A DNA stretch of 64,000 nucleotides from Pantanalinema sp. GBBB05 (GTDB lineage Bacteria; Cyanobacteriota; Cyanobacteriia; Leptolyngbyales; Leptolyngbyaceae). Both the position numbers and the translations under genes were made by a program. The notes under the pieces are model-generated. The model worked only from the letters and a program-made list of their open reading frames with translations. It was not told the origin of the DNA and ran no database searches. Below are positions 47,323 to 55,986 of the stretch, piece by piece (the stretch's first letter is position 1; each line of letters begins with the position of its first letter). The DNA lies in assembly GCA_016743235.1 (NCBI GenBank), contig VRZD01000029.1, forward strand, positions 22,188 through 86,187, read 5' to 3'.

Positions 47323-47562
47323 ATGTCACGCACGTTAACCAACTTTGAAATGATGCTTCAGTTGCACCTTAACGAAGGGGTGCCAGAGCGTAAATATGAC
47401 CTCTGGCTGCATACCGAAAGCGGTCAAATCGTCGGCTACTACTATCAAAGCGTCAATGTCGCCTTTCAAGACCAGGGTGAACCGGGATGGGTCTACGTTG
47501 TGGAAGCTCGAAACGGTTCAACAAACCATGTCTATGAGGATTGCATCACCTTGATTACCTAA
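47323..47562 (+). CDS. Small duplicated phage protein, type B (copy 2)
   Basis: 79 residues, near-identical in its centre to the protein at 13469-13708 (SGQIVGYYYQSVNVAFQDQG, EPGWVYV). Its TAA stop lies in a TGACG palindrome. Confidence 0.75.
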   Translation: MSRTLTNFEMMLQLHLNEGVPERKYDLWLHTESGQIVGYYYQSVNVAFQDQGEPGWVYVVEARNGSTNHVYEDCITLIT

Positions 47563-47583
47563 AACCGTCATGATGACGGATTT
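47561..47583. repeat. TGACG palindrome, copy 16
   Basis: AAAACCGTCA-TGA-TGACGGATTT; contains the TAA of the type-B gene. Confidence 0.85.
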
Positions 47584-47586
47584 AAA

Positions 47587-47625
47587 TAACCCGATCGCTC
47601 AAGTCTGCGATCGGGTTATTTGCTA
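47587..47625. terminator. Bidirectional terminator hairpin
   Basis: AACCCGATCGC-TCAAGTCT-GCGATCGGGTT followed by ATTTGC on one side and by AAATAA (TTATTT in the other sense) on the other. Confidence 0.7.
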
Positions 47626-47994
47626 TTCGGACAAACCAAGGTCTAAATCTGGCGGGTCTTCTGCGTCAGGAGCGGATTGCTCCAAGCCTAAATCTAAATG
47701 GTCTGCTGACTCCTCAAGCTCGAAATCAAACCCCTGGGACTCCTCGTCCTCCTCATCGTCATCGTCGGTCAGATGCAGCGCCATCACCCCAATGATTTCA
47801 GTAAACATTGCCCTCAGTTTGTCCTTTTCAAGTCGATCGCCATAGGCGTGAACCCTTTGCTGATGCCTGTCCTCCTCCATTTGAGTTGTTAAGTTTTCAA
47901 GGTTGGTAGTCAATTGAGAGATAGCCATAGCATTCGCTTTCTGTTGACTGGCGATCGCTTTCAGAATCTTCACCAATTGGTCTAGTTCAGACAT
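47623..47994 (-). CDS. Coiled-coil protein with acidic tail
   Basis: 123 residues. Heptads in the first half (ISQLTTNLENLTTQMEEDRH), then an acidic region (LTDDDDEEDEESQGFDFELE) ending DLGLSE. Function unknown. The acidic tail resembles that of the 95-residue partner protein at 34886. Confidence 0.6.
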   Translation of the reverse strand: MSELDQLVKILKAIASQQKANAMAISQLTTNLENLTTQMEEDRHQQRVHAYGDRLEKDKLRAMFTEIIGVMALHLTDDDDEEDEESQGFDFELEESADHLDLGLEQSAPDAEDPPDLDLGLSE

Positions 47995-48110
47995 AATCCC
48001 TCAGGGGAACGAGTTTGAAAACTATGGTACGCTCCATCTCCGGTTTTCACCTGTTCACTCCGTAAAACTGAAGGGAACCTTAAGAATATCGTTCATCTGA
48101 GATTTGCCCC

Positions 48111-48581
48111 ATGAAAAATATTGCTCTCGCCTGCATTACCTCACTCGCGATCGCTGCCCCTGCCTTTGCCCGATGCGATGACAATGTGAGTTACATGGTC
48201 GATCGAAATGGGCGATGCATCGACCTGACGGGCATCACCACGGTGGGGGCGCTAGCCGCACAAAGAGAGTCAATGGTGAGGGAAGCAAGCCCGATCGCCC
48301 TGGAGAACCTGAAATTCCATCAGGATGACAGCACCAAGCGGGTCTATATTCAGGGCATGGCGGTTAATCGCTCCAGCTCTCCGGTCAACGTGAACGCCGC
48401 AAGAATCAACCTCTCCAAGATGCGGGATGGCAAACGGGTCGATATTGGAGTTGAAACAGTAGCGATCGGTGAAATGCTGATGCCTGGGGAGAGGCTAGGG
48501 TTCTCCCAACGGATCAACCGCCCCAGAGAGGAATGGTGGTCAACAGATTTATCCGCAGGTCGAATCGATTTTGAAAACTAA
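48111..48581 (+). CDS. Secreted or periplasmic protein
   Basis: 156 residues with a signal peptide (MKNIALACITSLAIAAPAFA). The mature part, including IALENLKFHQDDSTKRVYIQ and GMAVNRSSSPVNV, looks like an FxLYD-type beta domain. Possibly a lysogenic-conversion protein. Convergent with the tape measure gene, overlapping by 4 bp. Confidence 0.7.
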   Translation: MKNIALACITSLAIAAPAFARCDDNVSYMVDRNGRCIDLTGITTVGALAAQRESMVREASPIALENLKFHQDDSTKRVYIQGMAVNRSSSPVNVNAARINLSKMRDGKRVDIGVETVAIGEMLMPGERLGFSQRINRPREEWWSTDLSAGRIDFEN

Positions 48582-51500
48582 CTACTCACCCCTCTACGCA
48601 GTTGTTTAGCCGTCTGAGCAATGTTGTACAGGTGATTGTTAAACTCCTGCTGGGACGGCTTTCCCGCCTGCACATTATTAGTCTGATTGATGGTTGTCCC
48701 AGCGCCATGCTTCTCGATATGCGTGGTCATTTTTTCTATGTTCTGGGCTATCCCTGGCAAATGAACGATCGCTTCAGAGATGTCGGCAGGCAGGCTAACT
48801 GGCTTAACCTCCTGAAGCAACGCTACCGGCTGAGACGAGGCAGTGGACGGCACCCCTCCCACAACGGCAGGCTGTCCAGGCTGGATGAACTGCTGCCGCT
48901 CTCCTGGACTTGATGCCTGTCCAGGAACGACAGTGGGCGCTCCACTTCCCCCAAGGTTGGACATGGATGGAGTTAGTCCACTCGGCAGGTTAATCTTGCT
49001 GCCATAGTTATCTAAGCCGCCTTGCTTGCCCGCTTGTCGTCCAACTTCAAGCCCTGCTCTTGAAATGGTCTGAGCAAAGGAGGTGTTGCCAAACATCTCT
49101 CCCAAAATATCTCGCTGCATCCGACGGAAGGCAACCTCACGAGTTCCAGGGGGCAAGGTTTCAAGAATCGCCGCTTGAGCCTGACGGGTTTGCAACGATT
49201 GCTGCATCCGCATCTGGAAGCGTCGCATCTGACCAACTTGCTGGTTAACTGCTGCCTGTTCATCGATCGCTTGCCCCTGCATTTGTAAGCCCATTCCCTC
49301 TTGCTGAGAGGCTTGCAACCCTAATACTGCTGCCTGTTTTTGCTCCTCCGTAGCGGTCGGGTCTGCCATCACTTTCGACAACTCCGCTTTAGCTTTGGCT
49401 TGATCCGCCTGATTGCGAATTTGCGCGATCGTGTTCTCAATTTTTTGTCGTCTGAGTGCTGCCTGCTCTTGTTGGAGTTGCAGTTCTAACGACTGGCGCT
49501 CCATTTCTTGCTGCACCTGCAACGCCTTGAGCTTAATTGCAGCGGTCACTTTGGCAATTTGCTGACGCTGGATTTCGTTTTGAGCACCCTTAGCCAACAG
49601 GTCAAGCATCCCTGTGGTGTAATCCGTCATGGACTGCTGCAACGACTTCCGGGCTTCCAGTAGTTTGTTCTGGTTCTCCAGAGATTTAGTCTGAGCGTCC
49701 AATAGCTGCTGCTGCCGTTGCAAGGGCAAAGTCTGAGCGGTCGCCGCATTTTGAGCCGCTTGAACCTGTCTATCCAACTGCTCAGAAATCACCCGGAAGT
49801 GAGCTTGTTGCAGTTGGAACTCACCCTCAACTAACTGTTTGGTGAGTTCGGATGTTCTCAGCCGACTATCCCGGATCCGTTGCTGACGTTCCGCTTCCTT
49901 AATGGGGTCAGACAGCTTAGGCAGAGCTTCTAAGGCAGCTAATTTCTCGCGTTCATTGGTGAGTTCCTGCTCAGTAACCTTGCGCTGCTCCTTAAGCTTC
50001 AGTTCATCGGCTTGCACCTGCCGAATCTGACGGGTATTAAGCAGTCGTTGAATCTCGGTTTCCCGCTCAATTTCGGACTGGCGAACCGCATCCAGTGCTC
50101 GCTTCTGGCTACGTTCCAGTACCGCGATTTTCTGCTGCTCGAACTTCTCTAGGGCATCTACCTGACGCTTACGGATATCGGCTTCCTGAGCATCTAGCTC
50201 CTTAAGCTCGGCAGGGTCTTTCGCCAATGCCCGACGACGACGAATTTCTTTTAATTCCTCATTGGTGCGACGCTGGGCAATGGCTAACGATTTGTTTGCA
50301 TATTCCTCATCACTCACATTACCCTGAGCCAGTTTGCCCTCTAAGGTTTTCTGCTCATTCTCAATAGCTTTGACCTTGGCATCGGCTAACTTACGGCGGG
50401 CATCTTCGAGCTTTTTGGCAACTTCCGCCTCTTGAACGGCTAACTCCTCACGCCCCTCCTTGTCGTTCTTGTTCAGCGCTTTACGACGACGCTCAATCTC
50501 TGCTAACTCCGCCTTGGTGCGGTTTTCAGCGATTTTTAACGACTCCTCAGCATACTTCAACTCCGAGGTTTGACCGGACGCACGGGCAGCGTCCTGAAGC
50601 TTCTGGAGTTCGTCGAAGTCCTTAATTTGCTGCTCGTATCGCTGCTTCCGCTTGTCACGGGAATTCTTCGCCTGCTCGGCTTCAATCTTTTCTCGATCGG
50701 CGTTCAACTGTGCCAATCGCTCGGGTGACCCACCCCCCTTCTTAATCAACTCCTGTTCAGCTTTGATGGCGGCATTCACATTGTCCAGCTGCTGCTTAAT
50801 CTCCTTACCCTTTAGCTCAGTGGTGCGTTTGGTGGCTTCTGCTTCAGAGATATTCTCCTTTGCCCGCAACTCCTCAACCTGGGAAATCTGCTTCTCAATC
50901 TCCCGTTTCTCTCTGTCCCCAGCGGTCTTCCGCAGTTTCTCCAGTGCTTGCATCGCCGCTGTACGATCGGCAACTTCTAATCGTGAGTCATTGGCGATCG
51001 TCCTCAACCGTCTCTCGGCTTCCTTGCGGCTGACAATGCCCAGTTCATACTGCTGGTTCGTGACATCGGTTAAATTTTTGGCGGCTTCCTTCGCCTGGTT
51101 GAGGTCCAGGGGTTTAGCCAATGTCTCTTGGAATGCCTTGGCTTTAGCGGCTAACTGGGCGGCGATCGCGCCTCTATCTTCCAGGGGTTTGTTATCCAGT
51201 TTGACCTGAGATTCCTTGTTGTACCCCTTCAAGTCCTCAATGGATTTTGCCAACACTTCCCGCCGTTTCTCCAGCACAGACACCTGTTGCTGTTGCTGGT
51301 CGCGCTGCTCGTCATTTAACGGGGTGAACTGCTTCAGGGCGGCAATTTGCTTGTCAATATCCTTGATCTGCCCCTGCGCCAGTTCGCCCAATTTGGCATT
51401 TTTCTTCAGTTGCTCATCATCCAGGGTGGAACCTAATTTCTTCGCCTCATTGATTTTGTTGAGGGTAGCTGTGGATTCATTGGTGAGAACATTGGTAGCG

Positions 51501-52801
51501 TTACCGTATGCCTCGATCGCGTCCGCTGCATCTTTCACGGGGTCGCCCAAAATCTTGTCCATACCCGGAATTTTGGACAACTGCGACACCAATCCGGCAA
51601 AGCGATTGCGAGCCTCATCAATGGATTCACTGATTTTGATGACGGCACCAGCGACAATCTTGCCAATCACTTCCACAATGGGAGCCAGATTCTTAGCCAC
51701 TCCAGCCAGCATAATCAAGCCATCTAACACAGCATTAATCATTGCCGTGCCCGCGTCCTTCCCTCCCTCGAAGCCAGGGACTAGCGCTTTGATGAGAGCT
51801 TCTACGGTGTCCCCGATCGCGGTAAACAGTGTTCCAAATTTTGCTCCAACCTCATCCAGAAACACCTTAATCCCGGCATAGTTGGGGTTATCCGGTTTGA
51901 GAAACGCTTCAATTTTGGCTAACTGAGTGAGCACGGCATCTAGAAGTGGAGCGCCTGCCGACTGGGCTAGTATTTCGGTATATTCCTTGATATTGGATGT
52001 GACCCCAGTCCAGCTTCTAGAGATTATTTCTTGCCCCTTCAACCCTGCTTCGGTCTTTTGCTGGATATAGGCGTAGAGCTTGCCCTCTGCTGCCAGTTGC
52101 CGCAAGCGCTCATTGTTCAGTCCAATGCTCTTAGCCAGCAGGTTATAGGTGGGGTCGATCGTGCCTGTGGCGATTTGCGACACATACAACTGCATCTGCC
52201 CCGCATTTAGCCCCAATGTAATCGCCTGTGCAGCTAATCGGGTAGAGATTTCACGGGATTGGTTCAGGTTCAACTTCAGGGAGCCTGAAGCATTCGCCAT
52301 CGCCTGAAATCCGGGTACAAGGTCAGCACTGGTTACACCCGATAATTTGGCGGCATCCTTACGGATTTGCTCAATCTGCTCCGTGACCGGTCCCTGTGCA
52401 ACCTTGATCGCCTGCAAGGTATCCTCAACAACCTTGCCACCGCTTACCACATCCATCTTCGACACCAACTGGGCAGCCGTGGACTGAATCTGCTCACGCA
52501 ATTGGATGTTTTGCCCGATTAGCAGGTCAAACGATTTGGAGGCTACCTGCTGGAATATCGCGATCGCGGCTTGGGCAACCGCAAACCCCTTAGCGATGTC
52601 CCCAACAGCTGACCCGTGTTTTTTGGCTCCATCTATCCCCTTTTGGTGGGACTTCTGGGCATCATCTCCGAATTGCTGCTGCTGTTTGTTGACACTGGCG
52701 AATTGTTGTTCTAGGGCTGCCAGTTTGGACGCGATCGCATTGAGTTGAGCGCTCGACTGGTCAACGGTTTGGAGTATCAGCTTGAGTGGGTCTAGTGCCA
52801 T
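48578..52801 (-). CDS. Tape measure protein
   Basis: 1407 residues, the longest gene. Mostly coiled coil with many KxxE repeats; N-terminal region (VGDIAKGFAVAQAAIAIFQQ) and a hydrophobic patch near residues 350-390 are typical of phage tail length tape measure proteins. It sets tail length and lines the tail lumen. Tail-chaperone-position genes lie upstream but with an intervening unrelated block, which is unusual. Confidence 0.9.
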   Translation of the reverse strand: MALDPLKLILQTVDQSSAQLNAIASKLAALEQQFASVNKQQQQFGDDAQKSHQKGIDGAKKHGSAVGDIAKGFAVAQAAIAIFQQVASKSFDLLIGQNIQLREQIQSTAAQLVSKMDVVSGGKVVEDTLQAIKVAQGPVTEQIEQIRKDAAKLSGVTSADLVPGFQAMANASGSLKLNLNQSREISTRLAAQAITLGLNAGQMQLYVSQIATGTIDPTYNLLAKSIGLNNERLRQLAAEGKLYAYIQQKTEAGLKGQEIISRSWTGVTSNIKEYTEILAQSAGAPLLDAVLTQLAKIEAFLKPDNPNYAGIKVFLDEVGAKFGTLFTAIGDTVEALIKALVPGFEGGKDAGTAMINAVLDGLIMLAGVAKNLAPIVEVIGKIVAGAVIKISESIDEARNRFAGLVSQLSKIPGMDKILGDPVKDAADAIEAYGNATNVLTNESTATLNKINEAKKLGSTLDDEQLKKNAKLGELAQGQIKDIDKQIAALKQFTPLNDEQRDQQQQQVSVLEKRREVLAKSIEDLKGYNKESQVKLDNKPLEDRGAIAAQLAAKAKAFQETLAKPLDLNQAKEAAKNLTDVTNQQYELGIVSRKEAERRLRTIANDSRLEVADRTAAMQALEKLRKTAGDREKREIEKQISQVEELRAKENISEAEATKRTTELKGKEIKQQLDNVNAAIKAEQELIKKGGGSPERLAQLNADREKIEAEQAKNSRDKRKQRYEQQIKDFDELQKLQDAARASGQTSELKYAEESLKIAENRTKAELAEIERRRKALNKNDKEGREELAVQEAEVAKKLEDARRKLADAKVKAIENEQKTLEGKLAQGNVSDEEYANKSLAIAQRRTNEELKEIRRRRALAKDPAELKELDAQEADIRKRQVDALEKFEQQKIAVLERSQKRALDAVRQSEIERETEIQRLLNTRQIRQVQADELKLKEQRKVTEQELTNEREKLAALEALPKLSDPIKEAERQQRIRDSRLRTSELTKQLVEGEFQLQQAHFRVISEQLDRQVQAAQNAATAQTLPLQRQQQLLDAQTKSLENQNKLLEARKSLQQSMTDYTTGMLDLLAKGAQNEIQRQQIAKVTAAIKLKALQVQQEMERQSLELQLQQEQAALRRQKIENTIAQIRNQADQAKAKAELSKVMADPTATEEQKQAAVLGLQASQQEGMGLQMQGQAIDEQAAVNQQVGQMRRFQMRMQQSLQTRQAQAAILETLPPGTREVAFRRMQRDILGEMFGNTSFAQTISRAGLEVGRQAGKQGGLDNYGSKINLPSGLTPSMSNLGGSGAPTVVPGQASSPGERQQFIQPGQPAVVGGVPSTASSQPVALLQEVKPVSLPADISEAIVHLPGIAQNIEKMTTHIEKHGAGTTINQTNNVQAGKPSQQEFNNHLYNIAQTAKQLRRGVSS

Positions 52802-52826
52802 TGCCGCGCGATCGGGATAATGAAGC

Positions 52827-52869
52827 GCATCCCATTGAGGCAGGGCAGACCTATCAATAGTTTGCCCTC
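52827..52869 (-). promoter_or_regulatory. Late module 6 (tape measure gene)
   Basis: Minus strand: GAGGGCAAACTATTGATAG, TGCCC...GGGATGC. Abuts a TGACG palindrome on its upstream side, in a divergent gap where a terminator has no role. Confidence 0.75.
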
Positions 52870-52891
52870 AAAACCGTCAGGCTGACGGATA
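52870..52891. repeat. TGACG palindrome, copy 17
   Basis: AAAACCGTCA-GGC-TGACGGAT, between late module 6 and a divergent gene. Confidence 0.8.
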
Positions 52892-52915
52892 ATCGAGCAA
52901 GAGTAGAGCCTAAGA

Positions 52916-53503
52916 ATGCCGAAATTAATTGATTTGACTGGACAGAGATTTGGCAGACTAACAGCGATCGAATATCAAGTCTCTGGCAGATGGCGCTGTG
53001 CTTGCGAGTGCGGCAATGAAACAATTGTTGTTACTACAAGCCTGTTGCACGGAGATACTAAATCCTGTGGATGTCTCAGAAGAGAGACTGCTGCAAGGAA
53101 TCTCGAAGGGAAGCGGAATAGTGGCGGCGATCGCCAAAGCCTAATAGGGCAAAAGTTTGGAATGCTTACCGTTATAGAAATGCTGCACGTCAATCATCAT
53201 CGCGAATCGGTGTGGCGGTGTGCTTGCGATTGCGGAGGTGAAACAACGGTGACAACCGGCAACCTAAACGCTTTGGCAATAAAATCATGCGGGTGCTTGG
53301 GAGGTGCGCGACCACGCATAGATTTGAGGGGTCAGAGATTCGGTAAACTGACAGCGATCGAGTATCAACCCCCCAAGAAATGGCGCTGTATTTGTGATTG
53401 CGGCAACGAAACAGCAACGACAACCTTCAACCTGCGGAGCGGCAGGACTCACTCCTGTGGATGCCATAGACGCAAAAAAGGAGCGCTGTCGCAACGCCCC
53501 TAG
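52916..53503 (+). CDS. Protein of three zinc-binding repeats
   Basis: 195 residues composed of three related units of about 62 residues, each with GQRFGRLTAIEY or a variant, WRCxCxCGxET and SCGC. Similar units occur fused to HNH/AP2 homing nucleases, but no nuclease domain is present here. Probably a DNA-binding regulator. The first unit starts MPKLIDLTGQRFGRLTAIEY. Confidence 0.75.
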   Translation: MPKLIDLTGQRFGRLTAIEYQVSGRWRCACECGNETIVVTTSLLHGDTKSCGCLRRETAARNLEGKRNSGGDRQSLIGQKFGMLTVIEMLHVNHHRESVWRCACDCGGETTVTTGNLNALAIKSCGCLGGARPRIDLRGQRFGKLTAIEYQPPKKWRCICDCGNETATTTFNLRSGRTHSCGCHRRKKGALSQRP

Positions 53504-53529
53504 CTCCAGGTAAACGATTCAAGCTGCCT

Positions 53530-54105
53530 CTATTTAATCAAATGCACCCAGTATTGCCCATCAGCCAATATAAGGCGGGTAAATGTTGAGTGCGATAGCC
53601 AATACTTACCCAAATTCGGGTCACCGCCATAATTTTTCTCATACCCATCAGGATAAAACTCCCCGTATGGGTCTGTAATGTGCCACTGCACAGGGTTTCC
53701 AGCGCTGTCCAGCCTTACACCGGACAGGCAAACAATGTGACCAGATTGGGTTAAGTAAGTGTGGGTAATTGCCGGGAGTCCTGCTTTCAGATGGGCGATC
53801 GTTTTGGTGATTGCAGTCGCGATCGCGTCCTTCCCGAACACAATCAGTAGCTCATCTTTCACGCCATACAGTTCGGCAACCCGTTTCATCGCTTGCGGGT
53901 CATGCCTATCCCACCCGTTATCCTCAGTCCGTTGTTGCAGTTCATCCTCAAGTTGGGGATATTTAGCGGCATAGGCAGGACTGCGAGACTTGCCCAGGAA
54001 GCGTAAACACATCGCCACACAGGTCATGTTACAAGAGCCGTATGGGTGCTTCTCATTGTCTAATTGAGGGAGCAATGGGAAGTCTTTTAACAATATCTCG
54101 GTCAT
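53530..54105 (-). CDS. C39-like cysteine peptidase, candidate lysin
   Basis: 191 residues from MTEILLKDFPLLPQLDNEKH. QLDNEKHPYGSCNMTCVAM supplies the Q and C of a C39-type papain-fold peptidase, and SGHIVCLSGV and HITDPYGEF supply the His and Asp. Such enzymes act as peptide-crosslink hydrolases or peptidases; in a tail gene block an endolysin role is plausible. Confidence 0.75.
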   Translation of the reverse strand: MTEILLKDFPLLPQLDNEKHPYGSCNMTCVAMCLRFLGKSRSPAYAAKYPQLEDELQQRTEDNGWDRHDPQAMKRVAELYGVKDELLIVFGKDAIATAITKTIAHLKAGLPAITHTYLTQSGHIVCLSGVRLDSAGNPVQWHITDPYGEFYPDGYEKNYGGDPNLGKYWLSHSTFTRLILADGQYWVHLIK

Positions 54106-54201
54106 AGTTCCTCTATGCGCTATCTGAATTCTAGTGGCAATATAGGGAGATACACGCCAGCCAATCTCTACTCCACTCAACACAAGTCAAGACATCGCAT
54201 C

Positions 54202-54232
54202 AAATCCACTCATTAATTTGGGTGGATTTTTG
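54202..54232. terminator. Hairpin in the divergent gap
   Basis: AAATCCAC ... GTGGATTT followed by TTG, immediately upstream of a possible -10 (CATAAT at about 54244). Could terminate readthrough from either side. Confidence 0.5.
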
Positions 54233-54280
54233 AATGTATATAGCATAATAAGAAACAACTACTCTGCTTATGGCGACACT

Positions 54281-54934
54281 ATGACTTACACCGCAAAAGT
54301 TGACCTGATTGGCGTTAGTCCGTACACACAAAGCTTCCAACACAACACCCCCAAACTGCCTAAAGAATTGGCAGATGCTTACGAGGAAAGAACTTGGCGG
54401 AACAAGGTACACCGCAACGATGAGGGACTAGTAGTGATGCCTGCGATGGGGTTTAAGAACGCGATCGCTGAAGCCGCTAAATACCTCTCGATTCAAATCC
54501 CTGGCAAAGGGAAATCAACCTATACCAAGCACTTTGAATCAGGAATCCTAGTACAGGAAGACCCGATTATCTATCTGCGTGACGGCAACGATTACAAGCC
54601 GATTCACGTTGATAATGTGCCTCGGATGGCGATGAATGTGCCGTCCGACGGGGTAAGTGGGTCAGGCAAGCGAGTACAAAAGTTCTTTCCCGTGTTCGCA
54701 ATGGGATGGAAGGCAACGGTCAACTATCTGGTCATGGATGATGTCATCTCTCATGAGGTCTTTCTTGACACGTTGGTACAGGCAGGGCAATTAATCGGGA
54801 TTGGCTCATTCCGAGTTCGCAATAAGGGGACGTTTGGACGGTTCCGGGTGGCTGGAATGGAGTGGAACGAATACGAAGCCAAGAAGGATAACATTCGGCT
54901 AGTCATCAATGGGAAAGAGGTCAAGGTGGCATGA
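54281..54934 (+). CDS. Conserved phage protein with RAMP-like features
   Basis: 217 residues from MTYTAKVDLIGVSPYTQSFQ. Further segments are PKLPKELADAYEERTWRNKV, VVMPAMGFKNAIAEAAKYL, a GKGKSTYTKHF loop and a late glycine-rich stretch GIGSFRVRNKGTFGRFRV. The order (strand, insertion motif resembling the IPxSSLKGALR of RAMPs, and a G-rich loop near the end) is reminiscent of Cas7/RAMP folds. I know related phage proteins only as conserved hypotheticals. The next gene overlaps its stop. Confidence 0.55.
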   Translation: MTYTAKVDLIGVSPYTQSFQHNTPKLPKELADAYEERTWRNKVHRNDEGLVVMPAMGFKNAIAEAAKYLSIQIPGKGKSTYTKHFESGILVQEDPIIYLRDGNDYKPIHVDNVPRMAMNVPSDGVSGSGKRVQKFFPVFAMGWKATVNYLVMDDVISHEVFLDTLVQAGQLIGIGSFRVRNKGTFGRFRVAGMEWNEYEAKKDNIRLVINGKEVKVA

Positions 54935-55422
54935 ACGTTTGCTTTGAAACCCGTCAACTAATCCAGATGCTACGGGATGCCTACCCCAAGGGCGAAACCG
55001 TTACCTATGCCGATATGTCTGCGGCAATTAATTGCAACGTTCAGGAGAAGCGCCAATATCTGTATTCAGCCCTGTCATACTTGCGGCGTGAACATCAGAT
55101 GATATTTGAGTGCAACAAAAATGTTGGGTTTGTCCCTAGTAGAACAGAAGCCATATTAGGAGAGCGGTCTGACTACCGACGATCGCAGGTTAAAGGCACA
55201 CTATCAAGATGGCGAGATGACCTGGAGACGATCGACCTTAGCACCCTGTCACCTGATGAAATGCGGCTATATGTGCAGCGTGGCACTGAACTACATGTTG
55301 CCGAAACCGCCATGAATCAGAAGACTCAGACCGCTATTCAGTCAGTAGTTACGAAGCAGGAAAACCCCTTGGACTGGTACAAAAAGGTGGACTTGCTAGA
55401 ATTGCTAGGCGATGTAAGTTAA
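54931..55422 (+). CDS. Winged-helix-like protein, partner of the RAMP-like gene
   Basis: 163 residues. TYADMSAAINCNVQEKRQYL then YSALSYLRREHQMI is a winged-helix pattern. The rest is helical. ATGA overlap with the upstream gene; the period-5 repeat region begins 6 bp after its stop, so a shared transcript is likely. Confidence 0.65.
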   Translation: MNVCFETRQLIQMLRDAYPKGETVTYADMSAAINCNVQEKRQYLYSALSYLRREHQMIFECNKNVGFVPSRTEAILGERSDYRRSQVKGTLSRWRDDLETIDLSTLSPDEMRLYVQRGTELHVAETAMNQKTQTAIQSVVTKQENPLDWYKKVDLLELLGDVS

Positions 55423-55510
55423 AGTTTTTTCGACTCTCCTCTTCTCTAGCCGACTCAGCTTTCATCGACTCAGCTCTACTCTCATCCCTTCGTCTCGTCT
55501 CTCCTCAACT

Positions 55511-55844
55511 CAGCTTTATTTAAGCTGTTATTGATTTTTCGTCCCTGCTCCGCTCCACTCGACTCCATTCCACTCCGCTCCTCTCAACTCGACTCAGCTT
55601 TATTTAAGCTGTCATTGATTCTTCCTCTCTTCTCGTATCTCTTCCTCTCTTCTCGACTTACTTCGACTCACATCCTCTTAACTCATCTCAACTCAGCTTT
55701 ATTCTTAGTCCTATAAGGCTGCTGTTATTTATCTACCGTCTCGACTCCACTCTTCGCGTCTCTTTTCCACGTAACTCAACTCGGCTCGTATCCCGTCCAG
55801 TCCAGTCATCTCATCTCAACTCAGCTTTATTGTTATATGAGTTG
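55511..55844 (+). repeat. Four related hairpins in the period-5 region
   Basis: H1 55511 and H2 55595: CAGCTT-TATTT-AAGCTG. H3 55694: CAGCTTTAT ... ATAAGGCTG (nine pairs with one wobble). H4 55822: CAGCTT ... GAGTTG (six pairs with wobbles). Each is followed by TTATTGATT or a close variant. Confidence 0.75.
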
Positions 55845-55931
55845 TTATTAATCCCATCAGCTCGACTCCGCCCCCGACCGCTCGACACAACTCCACTTAA
55901 ATCGCGTCAACTCAAATCATCTCAGCCACAA

Positions 55932-55985
55932 TGCGGAAGCATCACCTACAGGAAACTGTTTGTTTTGATGCTTCCGCTTGTTATT
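55932..55985 (+). terminator. Strong terminator closing the period-5 region
   Basis: GCGGAAGCATCA ... TGATGCTTCCGC, a perfect 12-bp stem, followed by TTGTTATTT. Oriented for rightward transcription. Confidence 0.85.
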
Positions 55986-55986
55986 T

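Larger units (their letters stand above)
55423..55985 (+). ncRNA. Candidate structured RNA: period-5 pyrimidine array with four hairpins
   Basis: No gene. The plus strand is built of 5-base units with T at position 2 and C at position 3 (mostly CTCNN), in phase at 55429-55513, 55548-55597, 55622-55696, 55740-55824 and 55851-55925. Each array ends in CTCAG and most lead into a hairpin starting CAGC: 55511, 55595, 55694 and 55822. Stem changes are compensated or wobble-paired. A 12-bp terminator hairpin closes the region. Reverse strand reads as GAG or GA every five bases. Confidence 0.7.

Noticed and set aside
48602..52748. Long rightward frames opposite the tape measure gene (up to 221 codons)
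   Set aside because: Shadow frames of a lysine/glutamate-rich coiled-coil gene; products are Ser/Arg-rich without domains.
55423..55985. CRISPR array
   Set aside because: Hairpin spacing is irregular (84, 100, 127) and the intervening sequence is a low-complexity 5-mer pattern, not unique spacers.
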